Below, one piece after another: positions 1 to 8,599 of a DNA stretch of 64,000 nt (within the stretch, counting starts at the first letter, position 1; every line of letters starts with the position of its first letter). Origin of the DNA: Yoonia sp. BS5-3. GTDB lineage: Bacteria > Pseudomonadota > Alphaproteobacteria > Rhodobacterales > Rhodobacteraceae. The DNA lies in NCBI RefSeq assembly GCF_038069655.2, contig NZ_CP150951.2, positions 868,001 to 932,000 on the forward strand, in the 5' to 3' direction. Made by a program: the position numbers and the translations under genes. The notes under the pieces were generated by a model, which was given only the letters and a program-made list of their open reading frames with translations, had not been told where the DNA came from and did not search any database.

Positions 1-1171
1 CCGCACCACCGAGTGCTGGGTAGCCAGCTGCTGTCACACCAAGGATCAACATGCCGTAGATGCCGATTGTACCGTGAACGGTGACGGCACCAACAGCATC
101 ATCGATCCCGAATTTCTCGAGAACCCCAGCCGCAGGTTTCAGAAGAAGCCCAGCACCAACTGCGATGATGAACGTCAGACCCGGCCAGTACAAATCTACG
201 CCTGATGCAACGGAAATGATCCCAGCCAAGGCGCCAGACATCATCCAGAATGGGTCTTTCGTTGCAACCCATGCGCCGATGATACCGCCACCAATCGCCA
301 TCAGAACGTTGAACGCCAATGCGCCAAGATTTGTTGGTGTGCCATAGATCGTGGAGTAGTTACCGCCCCATGACCATGCTTCACCGCCAACGACAACGCA
401 GCCCATCAAAAAGCCCCAGAAACCGACGATGATGATCATCAGGCCTGTGGCAGTCAGTGGCATGTTGTGACCTGGCAGGTCATTGGCGGTGCCGTCTTCG
501 TTGAATTTCCCGATCCGCGGACCAAGGTTGATAAGAACACCCAAAGCAAAGAAGGCAGCGACAGCGTGCACCAGTCCGGCGGCACCAAAGTCGTGAACAC
601 CCCACTGCTGAACCAACCAACCATCAGCATGCCAAGCCCAAGCGGCCGCAACCGTCCAGCTAAAGCCCCCCAGTACGATGGCACAAATGACAAAGCCCAC
701 TGTCTGGATGCGCTCAATCACAGCACCAGACATGATAGAGGCCGTCGTGGCGGCAAAGAGTGCAAACGCACCCCAGAACACGCCGTCGATCTGATCTTCA
801 GTGTTTGGCCCCATGTAGGCTGCGCTTTCACCCCAACCCCATGCGATGGCGTTAGCATATGCGGCACCCGAAATCCCGTTTGGCCCCTCAGAGAATGTAA
901 GACCTGTTGGGAAACCCCAATAGACCCACCACCCAAAGAAGTAGAACGCCGGAATCACAAATGCGAAGGCGAGGATGTTTTTCACACCGGACGACAACGC
1001 ATTCTTGGCGCGTGATGCACCCATCTCATAGGCCAAAAAGCCCGCGTGAATGATGATCATGAGTGGGATGGTTAAGTAATAGTAAAGCTCCGCGAACATG
1101 GTGTTCGTCAGATTACCTTTCGTTTCTATTGCGGCGACCTGCGCTGCTAATTCTGCAAGTTGTTCTTCCAC
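1..1171 (-). CDS. amt: Ammonium transporter (Amt/MEP/Rh family), C-terminus cut by window edge
   Basis: Inner-membrane ammonium channel. About 390 codons read without interruption from a GTG at 1171, preceded by a GGGGAAA ribosome site, to the left edge. Visible features are repeated Gly/Ala-rich membrane segments and Amt-type stretches such as FWGAFALFAATTASIMSGA, LVHAVAAFFALGVL (Amt usually has a conserved His-containing motif here) and TVHGTIGIYGM near the edge. Before the first membrane segment lies an unusual hydrophilic, Gln/Ala-rich lead of about 20 residues. An ATG at FAELYYYL is an alternative start. It is divergent from mgsA, across 209 bp, in a cluster that frees ammonium from methylated amines, so recapture or import of ammonium (or methylammonium) is a reasonable inference. 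Substrate is not proven by sequence. Confidence 0.93.
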   Translation of the reverse strand, partial: MEEQLAELAAQVAAIETKGNLTNTMFAELYYYLTIPLMIIIHAGFLAYEMGASRAKNALSSGVKNILAFAFVIPAFYFFGWWVYWGFPTGLTFSEGPNGISGAAYANAIAWGWGESAAYMGPNTEDQIDGVFWGAFALFAATTASIMSGAVIERIQTVGFVICAIVLGGFSWTVAAAWAWHADGWLVQQWGVHDFGAAGLVHAVAAFFALGVLINLGPRIGKFNEDGTANDLPGHNMPLTATGLMIIIVGFWGFLMGCVVVGGEAWSWGGNYSTIYGTPTNLGALAFNVLMAIGGGIIGAWVATKDPFWMMSGALAGIISVASGVDLYWPGLTFIIAVGAGLLLKPAAGVLEKFGIDDAVGAVTVHGTIGIYGMLILGVTAAGYPALGGA

Positions 1172-1380
1172 GGTTTTTCCCCAGCTGGTGAATGTTGCTC
1201 TTTGTCGGCCCCTTCGAATCTGGGCCGCTCCCAAAAATGAACCATGGAGGATGAGTTCTGGCTAGAACTTTTTGCCTGATGTGAAAATTTGTTTCCCAGT
1301 AGTTGATCAGCCTGAAACGGGGTGTTAGCGTCAGATTCGATCAACCTGCGGTGTGCAGACCAATTATTGAGGATATCTAA

Positions 1381-2307
1381 ATGTGTGGAATTGTTGGGTT
1401 GTTTCTGAAGGACAAAGCGCTTGAGCCGCAACTTGGTGCGATGCTCACGAAAATGCTTGTGACGATGACGGATCGCGGACCAGACAGTGCGGGTATCGCA
1501 ATTTATGCAAATAATTCAGATGGTAAGTCTAAAATTGTTGTTCAATCTGATGAACCAGAAACGGATTTCGAAGGTTTCGAATTAGCTTTGAGCACCGCGC
1601 TAGACGCGCCTGTTTCCGTAAAGATTACTGATACGCACGCGATCGTTTCTATGCCGGAAGACAAGCTTCAGAACGCACCTAAGGCGATTACAGCTGTGAA
1701 TCCTGCGCTGCGCATGATGAGCCGGGGCGACACACTGGAAATCTACAAGGAGGTTGGATTGCCCAAAGATGTAGCAGCCCGCTTTGAGATTGAGCAGATG
1801 GTGGGAAGTCATGGGATAGGTCACACGCGTATGGCGACAGAATCAGCCGTCACAACCATGGGTGCCCATCCGTTCAATACGGGCGATGATCAATGCCTTG
1901 TTCACAACGGGTCTTTGTCCAATCATGCCAGCCTGCGCCGCAAACTGCGCCGTCAAGGGATCCATATTGAGACCGACAACGATACCGAGGTCGGCGCAGC
2001 CTACCTGACGTGGAAAATGAACAACGGTGCGACCCTGGGCGAAGCGCTTCAAAGCAGCCTCGATGACCTTGATGGTTTCTTCACTTTCGTTGTTGGTACC
2101 AAGGATGGTTTTGGCGTCGTGCGTGATCCTATTGCATGTAAACCTGCGGTGATGGCCGAGACAGACCAATATGTCGCCTTTGGTTCAGAATATCGCGCCC
2201 TGGTCGATTTGCCTGGCATCGAAACTGCCCGCGTTTGGGAGCCTGAACCCGCCACGGTTTATTTCTGGAGCCATTCCCATCAGCCCACGCAAGAGAAAGC
2301 TGCCTGA
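1381..2307 (+). CDS. mgsA: N-methylglutamate synthase subunit A (class II glutamine amidotransferase-like)
   Basis: GltB1-like subunit of N-methylglutamate synthase, which makes N-methylglutamate from gamma-glutamylmethylamide and glutamate in the indirect methylamine pathway. The protein (308 residues) starts MCGIVGLF, so Cys2 would be the exposed N-terminal nucleophile of class II amidotransferases; TDRGPDSAGIAIY and GHTRMAT are further family motifs. An insertion of roughly 60 residues between the first strands and the GHTRMAT region lowers similarity to plain glutamine amidotransferases. The ATG has GAGGAT upstream. The stop codon abuts the mgsB ATG, consistent with translational coupling in mgsABC-gmaS. 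A generic glutamate synthase amidotransferase is the alternative, but the order with gmaS makes mgsA the better call. Confidence 0.9.
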   Translation: MCGIVGLFLKDKALEPQLGAMLTKMLVTMTDRGPDSAGIAIYANNSDGKSKIVVQSDEPETDFEGFELALSTALDAPVSVKITDTHAIVSMPEDKLQNAPKAITAVNPALRMMSRGDTLEIYKEVGLPKDVAARFEIEQMVGSHGIGHTRMATESAVTTMGAHPFNTGDDQCLVHNGSLSNHASLRRKLRRQGIHIETDNDTEVGAAYLTWKMNNGATLGEALQSSLDDLDGFFTFVVGTKDGFGVVRDPIACKPAVMAETDQYVAFGSEYRALVDLPGIETARVWEPEPATVYFWSHSHQPTQEKAA

Positions 2308-2985
2308 ATGCAAACACTAGATTTGGCTGCAATCGAGCTGCGCGAGATGAATGCAACCCTCCATTCTCAGGCTGAGACGACCAATCAAACTGCATGGGAA
2401 ATTGTGAACCCCAAAGGAGCCCATGCCATCGCCTGTGGCATCGATGCCCCAATTGAGGTCACTGTCAAAGGGTCCACGGGGTATTACTGCGCGGGCATGA
2501 ATAAGCAGGCAACGATCAACATCAAGGGGTCCGCCGGTCCGGGCGTTGCAGAGAATATGATGAGCGGAAAGGTCGTCATTGAAGGGGACGCGAGCCAATA
2601 CGCTGGGGCGACCGGTCATGGTGGCCTTCTGGTGATCAAAGGTAATGCGTCGTCACGATGCGGGATTTCGATGAAGGGCATTGATATCGTCGTCCATGGC
2701 AACATTGGCCACATGTCCGCATTCATGGCGCAATCGGGAAATCTGGTTGTCTGCGGCGATGCAGGCGAAGCCTTAGGCGATAGTCTTTACGAGGCACGTC
2801 TGTTCGTGCGCGGGTCTGTCAAATCGCTTGGGGCGGATTGCATCGAAAAAGAGATGCGTCCTGAACACCTCGCGATCCTTGCTGACCTACTGGAACAGGC
2901 AGATGCAGACGCCGAACCCGAAGAGTTCAAACGCTACGGATCAGCGCGCCAGCTCTACACCTTCAAAATTGACAACGCCTACTGA
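2308..2985 (+). CDS. mgsB: N-methylglutamate synthase subunit B (GltB3/GXGXG-like)
   Basis: This 225-residue protein is the equivalent of the C-terminal GXGXG beta-helix domain of glutamate synthase, split out as a separate subunit as in MgsB. It shows the characteristic stacked Gly repeats (GSAGPGVAENMMSGKVVIEG, YAGATGHGGLLVIKG, and the later SGNLVVCGDAGEALGD). No catalytic residues are expected; the domain is structural and couples the amidotransferase and FMN modules. The ATG directly follows the mgsA stop codon, and mgsC starts 9 bp after its stop, so all three are one transcription and translation unit. Confidence 0.9.
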   Translation: MQTLDLAAIELREMNATLHSQAETTNQTAWEIVNPKGAHAIACGIDAPIEVTVKGSTGYYCAGMNKQATINIKGSAGPGVAENMMSGKVVIEGDASQYAGATGHGGLLVIKGNASSRCGISMKGIDIVVHGNIGHMSAFMAQSGNLVVCGDAGEALGDSLYEARLFVRGSVKSLGADCIEKEMRPEHLAILADLLEQADADAEPEEFKRYGSARQLYTFKIDNAY

Positions 2986-2994
2986 GGATCAGCC

Positions 2995-4338
2995 ATGACC
3001 GACACTACCAACGGCGCGCCTCGCACGGCACCAATTCAATCCGCAACATTTTCAAACCCTGTAAATGCCGAAATTCGCCGTGCCGCTGCGACCGGTATCT
3101 ATGATATCCGAGGCGGCGGTGCGAAACGCAAACTTCCGCATTTTGATGACTTACTTTTCTTAGGTGCGTCGATTTCACGTTATCCTTTGGAAGGATACCG
3201 CGAAAAATGCGGAACTTCGGTGACCTTGGGCACGCGGTTTGCAAAGAACCCTATCGAATTGGATATCCCGATTACAATTGCGGGTATGTCTTTCGGCGCG
3301 CTTTCTGGCGGGGCTAAAGAAGCTCTCGGTCGTGGTGCCACGCTTGCCGGGACATCGACCACAACAGGCGATGGCGGTATGACCAACGAAGAACGCGGAC
3401 ACTCCAACAAGCTGGTCTATCAGTACCTGCCATCGCGTTATGGCATGAACCCCGATGATTTGCGCCGTGCGGATGCCATCGAAATTGTTGTCGGCCAAGG
3501 TGCGAAGCCAGGCGGCGGCGGTATGTTGCTGGGTCAAAAGATAAGCGACCGTGTCGCTGAAATGCGCAATCTTCCAAAAGGTATCGACCAACGGTCAGCT
3601 TGTCGTCACCCTGACTGGACCGGCCCTGATGATCTTGAGATCAAGATACTCGAATTGCGGGAAATCACGGGTTGGAAAGTGCCAATTTATATCAAGGTCG
3701 GCGGTGCGCGGCCCTACTTTGACACCACGCTTGCCGTGAAGGCGGGGGCAGATGTCGTTGTTCTTGACGGCATGCAAGGCGGAACAGCGGCGACACAAGA
3801 CGTTTTTATCGAAAACGTTGGCCAGCCGATTTTGGCGTGTATTCGCGAAGCCGTTCGCGCCCTGCAAGACCTTGGCCTTCATCGTGAGGTCCAGCTTGTT
3901 GTATCGGGCGGCATCCGAACAGGAGCCGATGTCGCCAAGGCGATGGCCATGGGGGCGGATGCTGTTGCTATTGGCACCGCAGCGCTTATCGCGCTGGGTG
4001 ACAATGACCCGAAATGGGAAGCCGACTATAACGCGCTCGGCACCACTGCCGGTGCCTATGATGATTGGCACGAGGGCAAAGACCCTGCCGGTATCACCAC
4101 CCAGGACCCCGAATTGATGAAACGGTTCGATCCCATTGAGGGTGGCCGGCGCTTGAATAACTACCTGCGGGTTATGACGTTGGAGGCGCAGACCATCGCG
4201 CGAGCCTGCGGGAAAAGCCACCTTCATAACCTTGAGCCCGAAGACCTTTGCGCGTTGACGCTAGAAGCTGCCGCAATGGCAAAAATACCGCTCGCGGGTA
4301 CCGATTGGTACCCTGGCAAGCCGGGCACTTCTTATTGA
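2995..4338 (+). CDS. mgsC: N-methylglutamate synthase subunit C (FMN-binding GltB2-like)
   Basis: A 447-residue FMN and Fe-S glutamate synthase-type subunit that would carry the synthase centre of MgsABC. Visible family features are ITIAGMSFGALSGGAKEALG, the Gly-rich GQGAKPGGGGMLLG segment, VVVLDGMQGGTAATQD and VSGGIRTGADVAKAMAMGAD, which form the FMN barrel. GAGGA precedes the ATG. It lacks the amidotransferase and GXGXG modules, which are supplied by mgsA and mgsB, matching the three-gene arrangement of N-methylglutamate synthase rather than the single long gltB (a separate gltB lies at 28320-32852). Confidence 0.92.
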   Translation: MTDTTNGAPRTAPIQSATFSNPVNAEIRRAAATGIYDIRGGGAKRKLPHFDDLLFLGASISRYPLEGYREKCGTSVTLGTRFAKNPIELDIPITIAGMSFGALSGGAKEALGRGATLAGTSTTTGDGGMTNEERGHSNKLVYQYLPSRYGMNPDDLRRADAIEIVVGQGAKPGGGGMLLGQKISDRVAEMRNLPKGIDQRSACRHPDWTGPDDLEIKILELREITGWKVPIYIKVGGARPYFDTTLAVKAGADVVVLDGMQGGTAATQDVFIENVGQPILACIREAVRALQDLGLHREVQLVVSGGIRTGADVAKAMAMGADAVAIGTAALIALGDNDPKWEADYNALGTTAGAYDDWHEGKDPAGITTQDPELMKRFDPIEGGRRLNNYLRVMTLEAQTIARACGKSHLHNLEPEDLCALTLEAAAMAKIPLAGTDWYPGKPGTSY

Positions 4339-4391
4339 TCAACGCACGGGCGCACGCCCCACCCCTTTGACCCAAAACAGGGAACCTTCCA

Positions 4392-5717
4392 ATGACCACA
4401 GATCTCGCCAAATTCGCGGCCGATAACGACGTCAAATATTTCATGATCAGCTTCACCGATTTGTTCGGCGGGCAACGTGCCAAATTGGTTCCCGCGCGGG
4501 CCATCGCGGAAATGCAAGAAGACGGCGCTGGCTTTGCTGGCTTTGCCACATGGTTGGACCTGACACCGGCGCATCCAGACATGCTGGCGGTGCCCGACCC
4601 AGAGGCCGCGATCATCCTGCCATGGAACCGCGAAATTGCTTGGGTTCCAGCCAATTGCGTTATGGAAGGCGAACCGGTCGCCCAGGCCCCGCGCAACGTC
4701 TTGCGCAAACTGATAGATGAGGCCGCTAAAGAAAGCATGCGCGTCAAGACAGGAATTGAGGCAGAATTCTTTTTGCTGACCCCAGATGGGGAAGAAATCA
4801 GCGACCCCTTCGATACTGCGGCCAAGCCATGTTATGATCAGCAAGCCTTCATGCGCCGCCTCGATGTGATCCAAGAAATCAGTGATCACATGTTGGAACT
4901 TGGGTGGAACCCCTACCAAAACGACCATGAAGACGCCAACGGTCAGTGGGAAATGAACTGGGATTTCGACGACGCACTTGCGACAGCCGACAAACACAGT
5001 TTCTTCAAGTTCATGGTCAAGACGGTCGCCGAGAAACATGGCTATCGGGCCACGTTTATGCCCAAACCTGTGGAAGGTCTGACAGGCAACGGTTGTCACG
5101 CCCATATCTCGGTTTGGAATCTTGACGGCAACGAAAATATCTTCGCGATGGCGCCAAACGACAGCAGCCAAACCGCAGAACTTGGCCTGTCTGAAAAAGG
5201 GAGTAATTTCCTTGGCGGCATTATGAAACACGCCAGCGCACTGCCCGCGATCACCAACCCGACAATCAACAGCTACAAGCGGATCAACGCACCGCGCACA
5301 ACGTCCGGCGCGACTTGGGCCCCAAATACGGTGACATGGACGGGCAACAATCGCACACATATGGTGCGTGTACCCGGACCCGGGCGGTTCGAATTGCGCC
5401 TGCCCGATGGCGCGGTGAACCCTTATTTGTTGCAGGCCGTGATTATCGCCGCAGGCCTATCGGGCATCCAAAGTCAGGCTGATCCGGGCAAACGCCATGA
5501 CATCGATATGTACGCCGAAGGCCACAAAGTGCGCGGTGCCCCAAAGCTGCCGCTGAACATGCTCGATGCCTTGCGCGCCTTTGACAAAGACAAAGATCTG
5601 AAGACCGCCATGGGTGACGAATTTTCCGCATCCTTCATCAAGATGAAGATGGAAGAATGGAACAGTTTCGTCGGTCACTTCAGCGCATGGGAAAAACAAA
5701 ACACGTTGGACATCTAA
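4392..5717 (+). CDS. gmaS: Gamma-glutamylmethylamide synthetase
   Basis: Glutamine-synthetase-fold enzyme joining monomethylamine to glutamate with ATP to give gamma-glutamylmethylamide, the substrate of MgsABC. The 441-residue protein carries an N-terminal beta-grasp region (YFMISFTDLFGGQRAKLVP) and the catalytic GS domain with GIEAEFFL, NDHEDANGQWEMNWD, KPVEGLTGNGCHAHIS and RFELRLPDGAVNPYL, all placed as in GlnA/GmaS type III-like members. It follows mgsC by 53 bp and is closed by a strong terminator at 5742-5772. A plain glutamine synthetase is the alternative; the mgsABC context and length argue for GmaS. Confidence 0.93.
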   Translation: MTTDLAKFAADNDVKYFMISFTDLFGGQRAKLVPARAIAEMQEDGAGFAGFATWLDLTPAHPDMLAVPDPEAAIILPWNREIAWVPANCVMEGEPVAQAPRNVLRKLIDEAAKESMRVKTGIEAEFFLLTPDGEEISDPFDTAAKPCYDQQAFMRRLDVIQEISDHMLELGWNPYQNDHEDANGQWEMNWDFDDALATADKHSFFKFMVKTVAEKHGYRATFMPKPVEGLTGNGCHAHISVWNLDGNENIFAMAPNDSSQTAELGLSEKGSNFLGGIMKHASALPAITNPTINSYKRINAPRTTSGATWAPNTVTWTGNNRTHMVRVPGPGRFELRLPDGAVNPYLLQAVIIAAGLSGIQSQADPGKRHDIDMYAEGHKVRGAPKLPLNMLDALRAFDKDKDLKTAMGDEFSASFIKMKMEEWNSFVGHFSAWEKQNTLDI

Positions 5718-5741
5718 ATTACCCAATCCTTAACCAACTCT

Positions 5742-5772
5742 GGGCCGCTTTCCCCTTCGCGGCCCTTTTTTT
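5742..5772 (+). terminator. Rho-independent terminator after gmaS
   Basis: A 7-bp GGGCCGC/GCGGCCC stem with a 10-nt loop is followed by seven T residues, 25 bp after the gmaS stop codon. It closes the mgsABC-gmaS transcript. Confidence 0.9.
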
Positions 5773-6110
5773 ATCGAGAGGCCAATCATTGCGTGATCGG
5801 ATTTGGCTACGCCCAAAACGAAGGCCATTTAGCCAAACGTCGCGATTGACCTCACCAACGAAAGCCCGAGCAACTGCGCGGCGCAGCAACAGAAGAATGC
5901 ACCCCACTGCACCCCCAAATACAGCAAAGGCAAAGGCCGCAGTGGCCCAGAAAGGACGTTGTGCAATCAGGTTGTGATAGCTTTGCGGCATTTGCGCGAC
6001 ACAGTCATCCTTGAAGTTGAGGCACCCCATGACGCTCCACAGCAGCCCCATCGCGGCGACCGACCAATAGCTCCACGTTGGTTTTTCATCCTCTTTCCTT
6101 TGCTTAGCGA
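5770..6110 (-). pseudogene. Degraded small membrane protein gene
   Basis: On the minus strand a reading frame begins KPTWSYWSVAAMGLLWSVMG and continues to a second hydrophobic segment ending GGAVGCILLLLRR. This looks like a small two- to four-helix membrane protein common in roseobacters. Near 5885 the likely continuation moves to another frame (QLLGLSLVRSIATFG), which is broken by a TAA at 5829-5831 and then continues MAFVLGVAKSDHAMIG. No convincing start codon with a ribosome site exists in the first frame. A frameshift plus a nonsense codon and a missing start indicate a decaying gene between gmaS and tmm. Family assignment is only by general pattern. Confidence 0.5.
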
Positions 6111-6213
6111 ATTCGCTTGCAAAAATGCTTAACTTTTGTTCACCTGCAAGAATAAATATTGACTTAAAGTGATGATCGCGTTGGTATTTAGCAAACGGAT
6201 AAAGGATTCTCAG

Positions 6214-7548
6214 ATGCCCAAACGCATTGCTATTCTTGGTGCAGGCCCATCCGGGCTTGCCCAACTGCGCGCTTTTCAATCTGCTCAGGCCAAGGGCGAA
6301 GAAATTCCCGAAATCGTCTGCTTTGAAAAACAATCTGATTGGGGCGGTCTTTGGAATTACACATGGCGCACAGGTTTGGATCAATATGGAGAGCCGGTGC
6401 ATGGATCCATGTATCGCTACCTTTGGTCCAATGGCCCGAAAGAAGGTTTGGAATTCGCGGACTATTCATTTGAAGAACACTTTGGCAAACAGATCGCATC
6501 TTATCCGCCGCGAGCCGTATTATTCGACTATATTCAGGGTCGGGTTGAAAAGGCTGGCGTGCGGGATTGGATCAGGTTTGAAACCGCCGTGCGTTGGGTC
6601 AAGAAGGATGGCGACAAGTTTCTGGTCACCGTCTGCAACTTGCCCGAAGACAACACCTATACCGAAGAATTCGACCATGTGATTGTGTGTACCGGTCACT
6701 TTAGCACACCAAATGTGCCGCACTTTGATGGCTTTGAATCCTTCAAAGGGCGGGTTCTTCATGCCCATGATTTCCGCGATGCCATGGAATTCAAGGATAA
6801 GGATATCCTGATCGTCGGTACATCCTATTCGGCCGAAGACATCGGATCGCAGTGTTGGAAATATGGTGCCCAGTCGATCACCGTAAGCCACCGCACCGCA
6901 GCCATGGGCTATGACTGGCCTGACAATTGGGCCGAGGTTCCGTTGTTGACCCATGTGGACGGCAACACGGCCTATTTCAAAGATGGAACGTCCAAAGACG
7001 TTGATGCTGTGATCTTGTGCACAGGCTACAAACATCATTTCCCCTTCCTGCCCGATGACCTGCGCCTCAAAACGGCCAACCGTCTGGCGGCAGCAGACCT
7101 CTATAAGGGTGTCGCCTATGTTCATGAACCTGCTCTGTTCTATATCGGGATGCAGGACCAATGGTTCACGTTCAATATGTTCGATGCGCAGGCATGGTAT
7201 GTGCGCGATGTGATTATGGGCCGCATTGCCCTTCCCGACGCCGCAGCGATGAAGGCCGATGTGGAAGACCGCGTCGCGCGCGAAGATGCCGGTGAGGACG
7301 ATTATGACGCGATCTGGTATCAGGGGGACTACGTGAAGGAACTGATCGACGAAACCGATTACCCCTCCTTTGACGTTGAAGGCGCGTGCCAAGCCTTTAA
7401 GGAATGGAAAGGTCACAAAAAGAAGGGCATCATGACCTTCCGCGACAATGGCTATAAATCTGTCATCACCGGCACCACGGCACCCAAACACCATACCCCA
7501 TGGAAGGACGCGCTGGATGATAGCCTAGAGGTCTACTTGCAAAACTGA
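6214..7548 (+). CDS. tmm: Trimethylamine monooxygenase (flavin-containing monooxygenase)
   Basis: Bacterial FMO that oxidises trimethylamine to trimethylamine N-oxide with FAD, NADPH and O2. The start at 6214 ([14 protein letters not shown]) has AAAGGA upstream and gives 444 residues, the usual Tmm length. Motifs in order are the FAD site GAGPSG (9-14), a [10 protein letters not shown] segment, the FMO fingerprint [11 protein letters not shown] (177-187), the NADPH site VGTSYSAED (201-209) and the late [10 protein letters not shown] motif. Tyr205 in the NADPH site corresponds in position to the mobile Tyr described for roseobacter Tmm. Lying between gmaS and purU and near tdm, it supplies TMAO to the demethylase. 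Confidence 0.94.
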   Translation: MPKRIAILGAGPSGLAQLRAFQSAQAKGEEIPEIVCFEKQSDWGGLWNYTWRTGLDQYGEPVHGSMYRYLWSNGPKEGLEFADYSFEEHFGKQIASYPPRAVLFDYIQGRVEKAGVRDWIRFETAVRWVKKDGDKFLVTVCNLPEDNTYTEEFDHVIVCTGHFSTPNVPHFDGFESFKGRVLHAHDFRDAMEFKDKDILIVGTSYSAEDIGSQCWKYGAQSITVSHRTAAMGYDWPDNWAEVPLLTHVDGNTAYFKDGTSKDVDAVILCTGYKHHFPFLPDDLRLKTANRLAAADLYKGVAYVHEPALFYIGMQDQWFTFNMFDAQAWYVRDVIMGRIALPDAAAMKADVEDRVAREDAGEDDYDAIWYQGDYVKELIDETDYPSFDVEGACQAFKEWKGHKKKGIMTFRDNGYKSVITGTTAPKHHTPWKDALDDSLEVYLQN

Positions 7549-7680
7549 CGAACCCAAAACCTGCGTGACAACCGCTGATCGCCCCTGCATCATGGCGGCG
7601 ATCCCGCGCCTCTTTCAGGTGCGGCTCATCCTCCATGACACCTTGGTTCCAATGACCGAACAATCCTAACAGGACCCCCA

Positions 7681-8565
7681 ATGAGCAACTATGCCCTTAC
7701 CGTGACATGCCCTTCCAAACGGGGCATCGTCGCAGCAATCGCCAGCTATCTTTCCGAAAACGGATGCAATATTTCAGACAGCGCCCAGTTCGATGACAAA
7801 GAGACTGGCAATTTCTTTATGCGCATCAGTTTTGAAACCGAAACAGATACGGTCCTTGCGACCTTGTCAGATGGGTTCGCATCCACGGCACAACCCTTCG
7901 ATATGACCTATGACTTCCATGATGAGACCGCGAAAATGAAAGTCGTGATCATGGTGTCACGCTTTGGGCACTGCCTCAACGATCTGCTGTACCGGCAGCG
8001 GATCGGCGCCCTGCCGATTGACATCGTTGCGGTTATCTCAAACCACATGGACTACCAGAAAGTCGTGGTGAACAATGACATTCCGTTCCATTGCATCAAA
8101 GTCACAAAAGAGAACAAACCGGACGCGGAAAGCCGGATCATGGACGTGGTCGAAGACACCGGTGCAGAATTGATCGTGCTTGCGCGCTATATGCAAATCC
8201 TATCCGATCAAATGTGCCAGAAAATGTCCGGCAAAATCATCAACATTCACCACTCATTCTTGCCGTCATTTAAGGGGGCCAACCCGTACAAGCAGGCGTT
8301 CCAACGCGGGGTGAAATTGATCGGGGCAACGTCCCATTACGTGACCGCGGATCTAGACGAAGGCCCGATCATCGAGCAAGACATCGTGCGCGTCACCCAT
8401 GCCCAATCGCCCGAAGATTATGTGTCATTGGGGCGCGATGTGGAAAGTCAGGTCCTTGCGCGGGCGATCCATGCCCATATCCATCGGCGTGTTTTTCTGA
8501 ACGGGAACAAAACGGTGGTGTTCCCTGCGTCTCCGGGATCCTTCGCATCTGAACGGATGGGGTGA
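7681..8565 (+). CDS. purU: Formyltetrahydrofolate deformylase
   Basis: Hydrolyses 10-formyl-THF to formate and THF. The 294-residue protein has an N-terminal ACT domain (about 1-80, YALTVTCPSKRGIVAAIASY) and a formyl-transferase-like hydrolase domain with INIHHSFLPSFKGANPY (active-site Asn and His) and ATSHYVTADLDEGPIIEQD. In methylotrophic roseobacters purU sits with the methylated-amine genes and releases one-carbon units from THF for oxidation, regenerating THF for Tdm-linked and N-methylglutamate reactions. The AGGACC upstream of the ATG is a modest ribosome site; 132 bp separate it from tmm. Confidence 0.95.
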   Translation: MSNYALTVTCPSKRGIVAAIASYLSENGCNISDSAQFDDKETGNFFMRISFETETDTVLATLSDGFASTAQPFDMTYDFHDETAKMKVVIMVSRFGHCLNDLLYRQRIGALPIDIVAVISNHMDYQKVVVNNDIPFHCIKVTKENKPDAESRIMDVVEDTGAELIVLARYMQILSDQMCQKMSGKIINIHHSFLPSFKGANPYKQAFQRGVKLIGATSHYVTADLDEGPIIEQDIVRVTHAQSPEDYVSLGRDVESQVLARAIHAHIHRRVFLNGNKTVVFPASPGSFASERMG

Positions 8566-8571
8566 TGCAAA

Positions 8572-8599
8572 AACGTCCGCGACTAAGATCGCGGACGTT
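8572..8599. terminator. Bidirectional terminator between purU and tdm
   Basis: A perfect 11-bp inverted repeat (AACGTCCGCGA / TCGCGGACGTT) with a 6-nt loop sits just after purU; T residues follow on the plus strand and A residues precede it. The convergent tdm stop codon is inside the loop, so the right arm encodes the last residues of Tdm. Confidence 0.8.

Noticed and set aside
467..1015. 182-codon plus-strand reading over the amt gene
   Set aside because: It is antisense to a full, uninterrupted Amt reading and has no ribosome site or domain.
1172..1380. Possible sigma-54 promoter or NtrC site upstream of amt
   Set aside because: A TGGC ... TTGC series exists near 1259-1276 but the GG-to-GC spacing is 12 instead of 10, and no NtrC dyad is visible.
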